A stretch of DNA of 64,000 nucleotides from an uncultured Flavobacterium sp. GTDB taxonomy: Bacteria > Bacteroidota > Bacteroidia > Flavobacteriales > Flavobacteriaceae. The notes below the pieces were generated by a model that worked only from the letters and a program-made list of their open reading frames with translations, ran no database searches and was not told where the DNA came from. How positions within the stretch are numbered: the stretch's first letter is position 1; each line of letters begins with the position of its first letter. Location: the NCBI RefSeq assembly GCF_963422545.1, contig NZ_OY730243.1:62001-126000 (forward strand), given 5' to 3'. Below are positions 54,280 through 64,000 of the stretch, piece after piece. The translations under genes were made by a program, and so were the position numbers.

Positions 54280-57200
54280 TTAAAAGTCATCCACCTGAAT
54301 CAATGTATTAGTCAGCTCTATGATTGCTTTTTTATATCCTTCCAGATTCGACTTATTAAGAGCGTCCCAGTGACCGCCTTCTATATATTCATGCATTGTA
54401 TCACCAGTTGTAAAATTGCTCCAGTTTTTCATTCTTAACGGAATATAATTCCCTTTGGCTTCAAACAAGCAGAGTTTATTTTTTATCCTTCCTGTTTGCT
54501 CATATTTATTGAAGATTTGGAAATTATTGTTCAAAAAGCGTCTTAACGATTCTTCCTGAACTTCGTCTTTACCTGTTAGTATTCGATACTGTTTTACCAG
54601 CCAATCCGTTTCGGTTTCATAATCGAATGAATCATTGCTTTTTATTTTAGCAACAGAATCTATTAACACTAACGATACATTTAGGTTCTTCTTTTCCAAA
54701 ATTTTAGCCATTTCAAAGGCAATATTTCCACCCATAGAATAGCCTACAAGAATTATATCATCATTTTTTTGATTGCTAATTAATTGCTCACAAAATACAG
54801 ATGCAGCCTGCTCAATAGATTCAAACAACGGTTCTTCTTTTTCTAATCCGGAATATTGAAAACCGAAACAATTAAAACCTTCGCCAAGCATTTGAGTCAA
54901 TGGCTTATAAAGCATACTATTTCCTATAACGGGAGGCACGAAATAAATGTTTTTTGCAGCTATATCTGCCTTATTTTCCAGATTTAGCAATGCTGTATAT
55001 CCTGTTTTTGTATTTCCTAAGGCTTCAATAGTTGGATTATGATATATATCCTGAAGTTTCAATGGCAAATGCGTCGTTTTCAATATTAAAGAATGCACTT
55101 TTAAAGCTTTCAAGCTATTCCCTCCGAGTTCAAAGAAATTATCAAGGACGCTTATTTTGTCTTTTTTCAAGACTTCCTGCCATATTGCCAAGAGTTTTTC
55201 TTCTCTTTCGTTACGAGGAGTTATATACTCAACATCACTTGCAATTTCCTGTGCCTCCGGAGCAGGCAGCTTTTTCTTGTCAATCTTTCCGTTGGGCGTC
55301 AAAGGCATTTGATCTATTTTTATCCAATGTGCAGGAATCATATATGAAGGCAAACTCTCGCCAATAAATTTGCGAAGGTCTGCTACAGGAACTGTTTTTT
55401 CACCAACAAAATAAGCTACTACTTCGTTTTGTCCGTCTGAGTTTTTATGCGCCAAAACACATGCAGATGCAATATCGGGATGTTTCTCTAAAGTATTCTC
55501 GATTTCTCCCAGTTCAATTCTGTAGCCTCGTATTTTGACCTGATCGTCTATTCGACCCAGGAATTCGATGTTACCATCGTTTTGCCATTTGCCTAAATCT
55601 CCGGTTTTGTACATTCTTTCTCCTTTTGCAAAAGGATTCTCAATGAACTTCTCAGCCGTTAAATCTGCTTTATGGAGATAACCTCTGGCGAGTCCTTTAC
55701 CACTGATGTATATTTCTCCCAGAACTCCTATTGGTTGTGGCTGTAAGGCGGAGTTTAAAATATAAAACTGGGTATTTGCAATAGGATGCCCAATTAAAAT
55801 GGGAACATTTCTATTGGTAATCTGGTAAATAGAGCTATAGGTTGTGTCTTCTGATGGTCCGTATAGATTGCGTATTTCCATTGCCTCTATATCCAGACTC
55901 GCCAGATATTTCTCCGGAATAGGCTCTCCCGCCATATTAAGCACTTTTACCTGACTAAAATCTACCTGCTCATTTAATAATGCACCTACCGCACTTGGAA
56001 CCATATTGAGCAGTATATCTTCTTTTGTATCCAAATATTGTGGAACGGCAAGAGCGTTTGACAATAATCTGATTTTCTTTCCAATGCAAAGGGTATAAAG
56101 CAATTCGAAGATCGAAAGATCAAAACAAATAGAGGTTACCGCAAAAACAGTATCGAATCTGGAATTGGAGAATTCTTCTTTACACCAGCTTATAAAAGCT
56201 ACTGCATTGCTGTGCTCAATCATAACTCCTTTTGGATTTCCTGTAGATCCTGAAGTGTAGATTACGTAAGCCAGATTGTTTGCTGTATTAATTGTGCTTA
56301 GATTTTCCTGACTTAGGTTATTCAAGGCGTTAAATTCTTTTAGAACTTCTTCATCGATTAGCAGTTTACACTTACTGTCTGCCAGCATATAGGCTATTCT
56401 TTCAGATGGATAATCCATATCAATTGGCAAATAAGCACCACCTGATTTTAATATTCCAAGCAAGACCACCAGCATCGAATCGTTTCTTTCTAATTTAATA
56501 CCAATGAGATCTTCTGCATTTATCAGCTGTTTTTCTCTTAGATAATGACCAAATTCATTGGCTTTTGCATTAAGCTCGTTATAAGTAAACTCTTTGTTTC
56601 CATAAACAAGTGCAATGGCATCAGGTGTTTTGGCAACCTGTTCTTCAAACAAATCCATGATGGTTTTATCCTTTGGATAAGGACTTTCTGTATCATTAAA
56701 GGATATTAATAGCTGCTCTTTTTCGACATCGCTTAAATAATTGAGCTGACGGATTTCAAGGGTTGGTGTTGCCACTATGGCGTCCATCAGATTTACTAAA
56801 TGTGCCAGTAACTGATCGGCTATTTTCTGTGTATAGATATCTGAATTGTATTCTAAACTTACCAATAATGTATCTCCTAAATCCTCGAAGTTAAATGTAA
56901 AATCAAACTTACTCACCACAGCAGTAGAACCTTCATAAGAACTTACCTGAAGATCTCCTAATGATGGATTACTTTCTTGATTGGATTCGTTGTTTTGTAA
57001 CATGACCATCACATCAAAAAGTGGATTTCTGCTCATATCACGATGCAAATTCAATGCGTCAACCAATTCATCAAAAGGATAAAGCTGGTGTTCATAAGCC
57101 CCAAGAGTGACTTCTTTAACTTCCTTTAATAGGTTAATGAAATTATCCTCCGCTTTGAATCGTGTTCGTAAAGCCAATGTATTGACATAAAAACCAATTT

Positions 57201-60200
57201 GATTTTCTAAATCAGCATGTTCTCTGCCCGCTATTGGAGAACCTATAATGATATCTTGTTGATTGCTATACCTGTACAATAATGTGTTAACAACTGCCAA
57301 CACTCCCATGAACAAGGTTCCATTCTCTTCCTGGCTTATTTTTTTAATTCCGCTACTCGTTTGTGGCGTAATAATTTTAGAGACAATACCTCCGTTAAAA
57401 GTCTGTACCACAGGTCTAACGTTTCCTTGCCCTAATTCAAGTACTGGCAATGTTCCTTCAAATTGGTTTAACCAATATCCTTTATGTCCTTTTAGATCTT
57501 CGGCGCTAAGTTGTTGATTTTGCCATGCGCTGTAATCTTTGTATTGGATTGGTAAAGCGGGTAAAGAATCTCCACTGTTATACAAATGAAGTAATTCTTT
57601 AATCAGTATTCCCATTGACCATCCATCACTGATAATATGATGCATCGCATAAGCAAATACAAATTGATTTGTCTCTGTCTGATATACTGCAGCGCGCAAT
57701 AACGGTCCTTTTTTCAGATTAAAAGGAAGTCCAAAAACGGACTGAACTTCTTGTTCAAGTATTTCTCTTGGTTTGGATTCTTTGCGAATATCTTTGTATT
57801 CTAAATGAAATCCAATGTCTTCAGAAGAAAGAATAAACTGTCTTACTTCTTCCTGATCATTTTGTTTGAATACGGTTCTTAAAATCTCATGTCGGTCAAT
57901 TAGTTTCGAGAATGCATTGCCTAACGCTTCAATATTTAAATCTCCGTTAAAAACATAGACTCCGGGCATGTTATACGCCGTATTGGTTTCTTCGAACTGA
58001 CTTAAAATCCATAACCTTTTTTGACCAACTGATAATGTGTAGCTTTCCTGTTCAGCTATTTTATTGATTTCTGCATGTATTTTGTGTATTCCAGCAGTTT
58101 CAATATCATTGGATAATTTTTCAATCGTTGGGTTAGTAAATAATGCACGCATGCCTAACTCTATATCAAAACTTTTTGTCAATCTTGATAATAACTGAAT
58201 GGCTTTTAAACTATTCCCTCCGAGTTCAAAGAAATTATCAAGAACACTTATTTTGTCTTTTTTCAAAACTTCCTGCCATATTGCCAAGAGTTTTTCTTCT
58301 CTTTCGTTACGAGGAGTTATATACTCAACATCACTTGCGATTTCCTGCGCCTCCGGAGCAGGCAGCTTTTTCTTGTCAATCTTTCCGTTGGGTGTTAAAG
58401 GCATTTGGTCTATTTTTACCCAATGTGCAGGAATCATATATGAAGGTAAACTCTCGCCAATAAATTTGCGAAGCGCTGCTACAAGAACAGTTTTTTCACT
58501 TACAAAATAAGCGACTACTTCGTTTTGTCCGTCTGAGTTTTTATGTGCTAAAACACACGCCGCTTCGATCTGAGGATGTTTCTCTAAAGTATTCTCTATT
58601 TCTCCCAGTTCAATTCTGTAGCCTCGTATTTTGACCTGATCGTCTATTCTTCCTAAAAATTCAATATTTCCATCGTTTTGCCATTTGCCTAAATCTCCGG
58701 TTTTGTACATTCTTTCTCCTTTTGCAAAAGGATTCTCAATGAACTTCTCAGCCGTTAAATCTGCTTTATGCAGATAACCTCTGGCCAGTCCTTTACCGCT
58801 TATGTATATTTCTCCCAGAACTCCTACAGATTGTGGCTGTAAGGCAGAGTTTAAAATATAAAACTGGGTGTTTGCAATTGGATGTCCAATTAAAATAGGC
58901 ACATTTCTATTGGTAATCTGATAAATAGAACTATAGGTTGTGTCTTCTGATGGTCCGTATAGATTGCGTATTTCTATTGCCTCTATATCCAGACTCGCCA
59001 GATATTTCTCCGGAATAGGTTCTCCCGCCATATTAAGTACTTTTACCTGACTGAAATCTACCTGCTCATTCAGTAAAGCACCTACCGCACTTGGAACCAT
59101 ATTAAGTAAAATATCTTCTTTTGTGTCCAAATATTGTGGGACCGCCAAAGCATTAGATAATAATCTGATTTTCTTTCCAATGCAAAGGGTATAAAGCAAT
59201 TCGAATATCGAAAGATCAAAACAAATCGATGTCACGGCAAAAACAGTATCAAATCTGGAATTTGAAAATTCTTCTTTACACCAGCTTATAAAAGCTACTG
59301 CATTGCTGTGCTCAATCATAACTCCTTTTGGATTTCCTGTAGATCCTGAAGTGTAGATTACGTAAGCCAGATTGTTTGCCGTATTGATTGTGCTTAGATT
59401 TTCCTGACTTAAATCTCCGCTTTCTAATGCGTTAAATTCTTTTAGAATTTCTTCATCGATTAGCAGTTTACACTTACTGTCGGCCAGCATATAGGCTATT
59501 CTTTCTGATGGATAATCCATATCAATTGGCAAATAAGCGCCACCTGATTTTAATATTCCAAGCAAGACCATCAGCATCGAATCGTTTCTTTCTAATTTAA
59601 TACCAATGAGATCTTCAGCTTTTATCAGATGTTTTTCTCTTAGATAATGACCAAATTCATTGGCTTTTGCGTTAAGCTCGTTATAAGTAAACTCTTTGTT
59701 TCCATAAACAAGTGCAATTGCATCAGGTGTTTTGGCAACCTGTTCTTCAAACAAATCTATGATGGTTTTATCCTCTGGATAAACTGCTGTTGTATTATTA
59801 AACGCAACCAGCAACTGGTCTTTCTCAACATCGTTTAAATAATTGAGCTGACGAATTTCAAGTGTTGGTGTTGCCACAATGGCGTCCATCAGATTTACTA
59901 AATGTGCTAATAACTGATCGGCTATTTTCTGTGTATAGATATCTGAATTGTATTCTAAACTTACCGATAATGTATCTCCTAAATCCTCAAAATTAAATGT
60001 AAAATCAAACTTACTCACCACAGCCGTAGAACCTTCATAAGAACTTACCTGAAGATCTCCTAATGATGGATTACTTTCTTGATTGGATTCGTTGTTTTGT
60101 AACATGACCATCACATCAAAAAGTGGATTTCTGCTCATATCACGATGCAAATTCAATGCATCAACCAATTCATCAAAAGGATAAACCTGATGTTCATAAG

Positions 60201-63200
60201 CGCCAAGAGTGACTTCTTTAACTTCCTTTAATAAATTAATGAAATTATCTTCTGTCTTGAAACGTGTTCGTAAAGCCAATGTGTTGACATAAAAACCAAT
60301 CTGATTTTCTAAATCAGCATGCTCTCTGCCCGCTATTGGAGAACCTATAATGATATCTTGTTGATTGCTATACCTGTACAATAATGTATTGACAACTGCC
60401 AACACTCCCATGAACAAGGTTCCGCCCTCTTCCTGACTTATTTTTTTAATTCCGGCAGTGGTTTGTGGCGTGATATTTTTGGAGACTGTGCCTCCGTTAA
60501 AAGTCTGTACCGCAGGTCTAACGTTTCCTTGTCCTAATTCAAGTACTGGCAATGTTCCTTCAAATTGGTTTAACCAATATCCTTTATGTCCTTTTAGATC
60601 TTCGGCGCTAAGTTGTTGATTTTGCCATGCGCTGTAATCTTTGTATTGGATTGGTAAAACTGGTAAAACTGCTGATTTTGAATCTCCATTGTTATACAAA
60701 TGAAGTAATTCTTTAATCAGTATTCCCATTGACCATCCATCACTGATAATATGATGCATCGCATAAGCAAATACAAATTGATTTGCCTCTGTCTGATATA
60801 CTGCAGCGCGCAATAATGGTCCTTTTTCCAGATTAAAAGGAAGTCCAAAAATTGACTGAACTTCTTTTTCAAGTACTTCTCTTGGTTTTGATTCTTTGCG
60901 GATATCTTTATATTCTAAATGAAATCCAATGTCTTCAGAAGAAAGAATAAACTGTCTTACTTCTTCCTGATCATTTTGTTTGAATACGGTTCTTAAAATC
61001 TCATGTCGGTCAATTAGTTTTAAGAATGCATTACCTAAAGCTTCAATATTTAAATCCCCAGTAAAAACATAAACTCCCGGCATGTTATACGCCGTATTGG
61101 TTTCTTCGAACTGACTTAAAATCCATAACCTTTTTTGACCAGCAGATAATAAATAATCTTTTGCCTCCGAAATAAGAGGAATATCATTATATAATGTTGC
61201 TTTTGATTGTTGAATCCATTTGGCTTGATCCTCTAATACAGAGAATGTAAACAAATCTTTCAGAGCAGGTTTATTGTTAAATACTTTATGAATTTGCATA
61301 GACAAACGGGTTGCGCTAATACTTTGTCCTCCCAAATCAAAAAAATTATCTTTAACACTTATTACATCCCTTTTCAAAACTTCTTGCCAAATACTTAGCA
61401 ATTTTTCTTCTGTTTCATTGCGAGGTGCAATATATTCAATACCACTTGCAATACTTGTAAAATTAGATGTCAGTAGTTTTTTCTTATCGATTTTTCCATT
61501 AGAAGTAAGCGGTAATTGTTCCATCTGTACAAAATGAGATGGTATCATATACTTTGGCAATTTAGTGTTCAAATATCCCTGTAAATCAGATGAATTCAAA
61601 ACTTCACTACTTACAATATAAGCCGCTAATTCCTTTTGACCATTAGCCGAAGTAACGGCAATTACTACACTCGATTCTACCTCGGGATATCCTTGCAAGA
61701 CGTTTTCTATTTCTCCTAATTCAATTCTGTATCCTCTTATTTTTACCTGATCGTCTTTTCTGCCTAAAAACTGAATATTCCCGTCTGGTAACCATCTTCC
61801 TAAATCTCCTGTTTTGTACATTCTTTCTCCTTTTGCAAAAGGATTATTTACAAACTTCTCGCTAGTTAATTCAGGTCTGTTCAAATATCCACGAGCCAAA
61901 CCGGTCCCTCCAATACAAATTTCACCTCTAACTCCTATAGGAGATAGTTGGTTTTGGTCATTTAATATGTAAATTTTTCGGTTGTTTATTGGTTTCCCTA
62001 TAATAGATGATTTTTGTGTATCTTCAATTTTAAAATAGGTGCAACATACGGTAGATTCACTAGGTCCATAACTATCATATATGTCTATTTTATTTAAAAA
62101 ATTGTTTACATAAGAAGCATTAAATACATCACCTCCGCTAATCATCAGTCTTAGATTAGACAAATCTAAATCGCAATTATTTAATTCACTTAATACTAAT
62201 GGTGTAGCACTTATTATAGTAGCTCCTTTTTTTTCTATCAGCCTTTGTAATTCCTGTATATCCTGTCCTCCATTTCTACCCATAAGTATTGTCCCGCCTT
62301 TGATCAATACTGGATAAATCTCTTCGACATGTGTATCAAATGAGAAAGAAGATTGCTGTATGCATCTGTCCTTTTCATTTATTTTAAATGTTCTTTCAAA
62401 TGTGCTGATATAATCAAAAAAGGACTTGTGTTCAATCATCACCCCTTTTGGATTTCCTGTAGTACCAGATGTGTAAATGACATACGCTAAATCACTTTCA
62501 ATGTTTACAACATTTAAATTTTCAACGCTATATTTTTCCAGTTCAGCCTTAAACTTTTTAAGCTCTTTTTCATCTATGACTAATTTACATCCACTATCTG
62601 CATACATAAATTTTTTTCTGTCTTGTGGATATATCGGATCAATTGGTACATATGCTCCACTGCTCTTTAATACCGCAAGAATAGAAATAATTGCCCACTC
62701 ATTTTTCTCTAATTCTACCCCAATTAAGTCATTTGGTTTAACCTTATAATTGCGTTTTAAATAAGCTGCGAACTGATTTGATTTTTCATTCAATTCCTTA
62801 TAAGTAAGTTTTTTTTCTTCGAAAATTAGAGCAATACTATCAGGAATTGCAGCTGCCTGATCTTCAAATAAATCAACTACATTTTTATTTTTTGGATATC
62901 TAACAGCAGTAGTATTAAATGTTACAAGAAGATTTTCTTTTTCAGATTCACTAAGGTAATCTAGTTTAAGAATTTCTAATGTTGGTTTTTTAACTATAGC
63001 CTGAATTAAACCTACTAAATGGTTTGCTAATTGATTCGCAATTTGTTCTGAATATATGTCTGAATTATATTCTAAATCAAAAGATAATTCCTCTCCTGAA
63101 TCTACAAAATTGAATGTCAAATCAAATTTACTGATTACCCCTGTAGTACCTTCATATTGATTAACCTGAAGATCGCCCAGTTGTTGTTCATTACTTTCTT

Positions 63201-64000
63201 TTGATTCACTATGCTGAACTGTCACCATTACATCAAATAGCGGATTTCTACTCATATCCCGATGCAAATGCAATGAATCAACCAGTTCGTCAAAAGGATA
63301 AATCTGATGTTCATAAGCCCCAAGAGTGACTTCTTGCACGTTTTTTAACAGGCTAACAAAACTATCATCACTTTTGAAGCGTGTTCTTAATGCTAAGGTA
63401 TTAATGTAAAAACCTATTTGATTTTCTAAATCTGAATGCTCTCTTCCTGCTATTGGAGTACCAATGATAAGATCTTCCTGATTATTGTAACGATAGATTA
63501 AAGCATTTACTAAAGCCAATGCTCCCATAAACAAAGTAGCACCTTGATCCTGACTTATTTTTTTTAATCCTGCACTGGTTTCTGCATCGATTTTTTTATA
63601 GACAGAACCGCCGTTATAGGTCTGAAGAGAAGGCCTAACCAAACCCGGCATCAAATCAAATACTGGTAATTCTCCTTCAAATTGTTTTAACCAATAAGTT
63701 TCATGTCCTTTTAAATTTTCGGCATTAAGCTGCGTTTGCTGCCAGGCACTGTAATCTTTGTATTGAATTCTTAAAGGAGGTAAATGTGCTGAATTTGAAT
63801 CAATATTACTATTGTATAAAAATAGAAGTTCCTTCATAAATATACCCATTGACCAACCATCGCTGATGATGTGATGCAGGGCGTAGGCAAATACAAATTG
63901 GTTTGCTTCTGTTTGATAGACCACAGCGCGCAACAAAGGTCCTTTCTCTAAATTGAAAGGAAGTGTAAAAACGGACTGAACTACTCTTTCAAGTATTTCT
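54280..64000 (-). CDS. multimodular NRPS with C-terminal thioesterase, N-terminus beyond the window
   Basis: The frame is open to the window edge (last full codon at 63999), so the first domain is a partial condensation domain. The M at 63936 is internal. Layout: C (partial, >63999 to ~62990), A1 (~62880-61470), T1, C2 (~61150-59870), A2 (~59760-58370), T2, C3 (~58040-56790), A3 (~56660-55270), T3 (~55180-55060), TE (~54950-54290, GYSMGG and His in GGHWDAL). Each C has HHIISDG and each T has LGGxS. By-eye specificity codes are DTESIGSVC for A1 (close to bacitracin Lys DAESIGSVC) and DLFNNALTY for A2 and A3 (I recall DLFNNALTY for Ala). No epimerisation or methylation domain lies in the visible part. 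A2 and A3 modules are nearly identical. A peptide segment of ...Lys-Ala-Ala released or cyclised by the TE is predicted. Confidence 0.92.
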   Translation of the reverse strand, partial: EILERVVQSVFTLPFNLEKGPLLRAVVYQTEANQFVFAYALHHIISDGWSMGIFMKELLFLYNSNIDSNSAHLPPLRIQYKDYSAWQQTQLNAENLKGHETYWLKQFEGELPVFDLMPGLVRPSLQTYNGGSVYKKIDAETSAGLKKISQDQGATLFMGALALVNALIYRYNNQEDLIIGTPIAGREHSDLENQIGFYINTLALRTRFKSDDSFVSLLKNVQEVTLGAYEHQIYPFDELVDSLHLHRDMSRNPLFDVMVTVQHSESKESNEQQLGDLQVNQYEGTTGVISKFDLTFNFVDSGEELSFDLEYNSDIYSEQIANQLANHLVGLIQAIVKKPTLEILKLDYLSESEKENLLVTFNTTAVRYPKNKNVVDLFEDQAAAIPDSIALIFEEKKLTYKELNEKSNQFAAYLKRNYKVKPNDLIGVELEKNEWAIISILAVLKSSGAYVPIDPIYPQDRKKFMYADSGCKLVIDEKELKKFKAELEKYSVENLNVVNIESDLAYVIYTSGTTGNPKGVMIEHKSFFDYISTFERTFKINEKDRCIQQSSFSFDTHVEEIYPVLIKGGTILMGRNGGQDIQELQRLIEKKGATIISATPLVLSELNNCDLDLSNLRLMISGGDVFNASYVNNFLNKIDIYDSYGPSESTVCCTYFKIEDTQKSSIIGKPINNRKIYILNDQNQLSPIGVRGEICIGGTGLARGYLNRPELTSEKFVNNPFAKGERMYKTGDLGRWLPDGNIQFLGRKDDQVKIRGYRIELGEIENVLQGYPEVESSVVIAVTSANGQKELAAYIVSSEVLNSSDLQGYLNTKLPKYMIPSHFVQMEQLPLTSNGKIDKKKLLTSNFTSIASGIEYIAPRNETEEKLLSIWQEVLKRDVISVKDNFFDLGGQSISATRLSMQIHKVFNNKPALKDLFTFSVLEDQAKWIQQSKATLYNDIPLISEAKDYLLSAGQKRLWILSQFEETNTAYNMPGVYVFTGDLNIEALGNAFLKLIDRHEILRTVFKQNDQEEVRQFILSSEDIGFHLEYKDIRKESKPREVLEKEVQSIFGLPFNLEKGPLLRAAVYQTEANQFVFAYAMHHIISDGWSMGILIKELLHLYNNGDSKSAVLPVLPIQYKDYSAWQNQQLSAEDLKGHKGYWLNQFEGTLPVLELGQGNVRPAVQTFNGGTVSKNITPQTTAGIKKISQEEGGTLFMGVLAVVNTLLYRYSNQQDIIIGSPIAGREHADLENQIGFYVNTLALRTRFKTEDNFINLLKEVKEVTLGAYEHQVYPFDELVDALNLHRDMSRNPLFDVMVMLQNNESNQESNPSLGDLQVSSYEGSTAVVSKFDFTFNFEDLGDTLSVSLEYNSDIYTQKIADQLLAHLVNLMDAIVATPTLEIRQLNYLNDVEKDQLLVAFNNTTAVYPEDKTIIDLFEEQVAKTPDAIALVYGNKEFTYNELNAKANEFGHYLREKHLIKAEDLIGIKLERNDSMLMVLLGILKSGGAYLPIDMDYPSERIAYMLADSKCKLLIDEEILKEFNALESGDLSQENLSTINTANNLAYVIYTSGSTGNPKGVMIEHSNAVAFISWCKEEFSNSRFDTVFAVTSICFDLSIFELLYTLCIGKKIRLLSNALAVPQYLDTKEDILLNMVPSAVGALLNEQVDFSQVKVLNMAGEPIPEKYLASLDIEAIEIRNLYGPSEDTTYSSIYQITNRNVPILIGHPIANTQFYILNSALQPQSVGVLGEIYISGKGLARGYLHKADLTAEKFIENPFAKGERMYKTGDLGKWQNDGNIEFLGRIDDQVKIRGYRIELGEIENTLEKHPQIEAACVLAHKNSDGQNEVVAYFVSEKTVLVAALRKFIGESLPSYMIPAHWVKIDQMPLTPNGKIDKKKLPAPEAQEIASDVEYITPRNEREEKLLAIWQEVLKKDKISVLDNFFELGGNSLKAIQLLSRLTKSFDIELGMRALFTNPTIEKLSNDIETAGIHKIHAEINKIAEQESYTLSVGQKRLWILSQFEETNTAYNMPGVYVFNGDLNIEALGNAFSKLIDRHEILRTVFKQNDQEEVRQFILSSEDIGFHLEYKDIRKESKPREILEQEVQSVFGLPFNLKKGPLLRAAVYQTETNQFVFAYAMHHIISDGWSMGILIKELLHLYNSGDSLPALPIQYKDYSAWQNQQLSAEDLKGHKGYWLNQFEGTLPVLELGQGNVRPVVQTFNGGIVSKIITPQTSSGIKKISQEENGTLFMGVLAVVNTLLYRYSNQQDIIIGSPIAGREHADLENQIGFYVNTLALRTRFKAEDNFINLLKEVKEVTLGAYEHQLYPFDELVDALNLHRDMSRNPLFDVMVMLQNNESNQESNPSLGDLQVSSYEGSTAVVSKFDFTFNFEDLGDTLLVSLEYNSDIYTQKIADQLLAHLVNLMDAIVATPTLEIRQLNYLSDVEKEQLLISFNDTESPYPKDKTIMDLFEEQVAKTPDAIALVYGNKEFTYNELNAKANEFGHYLREKQLINAEDLIGIKLERNDSMLVVLLGILKSGGAYLPIDMDYPSERIAYMLADSKCKLLIDEEVLKEFNALNNLSQENLSTINTANNLAYVIYTSGSTGNPKGVMIEHSNAVAFISWCKEEFSNSRFDTVFAVTSICFDLSIFELLYTLCIGKKIRLLSNALAVPQYLDTKEDILLNMVPSAVGALLNEQVDFSQVKVLNMAGEPIPEKYLASLDIEAMEIRNLYGPSEDTTYSSIYQITNRNVPILIGHPIANTQFYILNSALQPQPIGVLGEIYISGKGLARGYLHKADLTAEKFIENPFAKGERMYKTGDLGKWQNDGNIEFLGRIDDQVKIRGYRIELGEIENTLEKHPDIASACVLAHKNSDGQNEVVAYFVGEKTVPVADLRKFIGESLPSYMIPAHWIKIDQMPLTPNGKIDKKKLPAPEAQEIASDVEYITPRNEREEKLLAIWQEVLKKDKISVLDNFFELGGNSLKALKVHSLILKTTHLPLKLQDIYHNPTIEALGNTKTGYTALLNLENKADIAAKNIYFVPPVIGNSMLYKPLTQMLGEGFNCFGFQYSGLEKEEPLFESIEQAASVFCEQLISNQKNDDIILVGYSMGGNIAFEMAKILEKKNLNVSLVLIDSVAKIKSNDSFDYETETDWLVKQYRILTGKDEVQEESLRRFLNNNFQIFNKYEQTGRIKNKLCLFEAKGNYIPLRMKNWSNFTTGDTMHEYIEGGHWDALNKSNLEGYKKAIIELTNTLIQVDDF

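Noticed and set aside
63934..63936. Methionine codon at 63936 as the start of the large NRPS
   Set aside because: It lies inside a condensation domain; upstream residues match the same position in C2 and C3.

Overview
The window looks like a chromosomal stretch of a flavobacterium (Bacteroidota, Flavobacteriaceae, probably the genus Flavobacterium). The evidence is the AT-rich sequence, a type IX secretion (T9SS) type B C-terminal sorting domain next to a PorP/SprF protein, an Oar-like TonB-dependent receptor, LytTR-type two-component genes, and several promoters that fit the Bacteroidota consensus TTG-N17-23-TAnnTTTG. No rRNA, tRNA, IS element or CRISPR array was recognised.

Region 1 (1-12950) starts with the tail of a RidA gene and a gene-poor stretch holding a decayed leader-peptide remnant. 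It then carries a giant T9SS-exported repeat protein (1480-9939) with about 20 near-identical 87-90 aa repeats. One in-frame TAA at 1906-1908 splits that reading frame. The gene is followed by a PorP/SprF partner and a TPR/beta-propeller/OmpA envelope protein, the usual trio for exporting or anchoring SprB-like adhesins.

Region 2 (13080-20260), minus strand, is a complete tripartite exporter operon (ATPase, HlyD-type adaptor, FtsX-type permease, TolC). Next to it are a DUF2141 protein, an outer-membrane barrel protein and an AraC regulator.

Region 3 (20260-38350) is a patchwork of small redox and stress operons with their regulators: a Crp/Fnr regulator; an exported RidA plus old yellow enzyme; an Oar-like receptor; a tight five-gene operon (YceI, 4-oxalocrotonate tautomerase, SDR, NTF2-like, nitronate monooxygenase); a second Crp/Fnr regulator; DoxX; a LytS/LytR pair; an operon of epoxide-hydrolase-like protein, Ohr, DUF1223 and a 48-residue micro-ORF; a cupin; and an AraC regulator with an SDR. 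Several control regions share a TGTCC-type motif. The region also holds REP-like palindromes and a 36-bp perfect inverted repeat.

Region 4 (38350-39960) is a single DUF1016/YhcG-type nuclease gene bracketed by 76-bp imperfect direct repeats, which looks like a minimal mobile or integrated unit.

Region 5 (40048-64000, continuing past the window) is a nonribosomal peptide biosynthetic cluster on the minus strand. It comprises a large multimodular NRPS ending in a thioesterase, a CmlA-like diiron beta-hydroxylase, a TonB-dependent receptor, a type II thioesterase, a cyclic-peptide-type ABC exporter, a second NRPS (C-A-T-C), an Sfp-type phosphopantetheinyl transferase and a membrane-anchored S33-type hydrolase. 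By reading the adenylation-domain specificity positions by eye I predict Lys, Ala and Ala for the large enzyme and Gly for the small one. The last two modules of the large enzyme are a recent duplication. A strong terminator separates the large NRPS from the downstream accessory operon, which has a candidate 22-bp-spaced direct-repeat operator of its own. This cluster is the best candidate for an undescribed system in the window.
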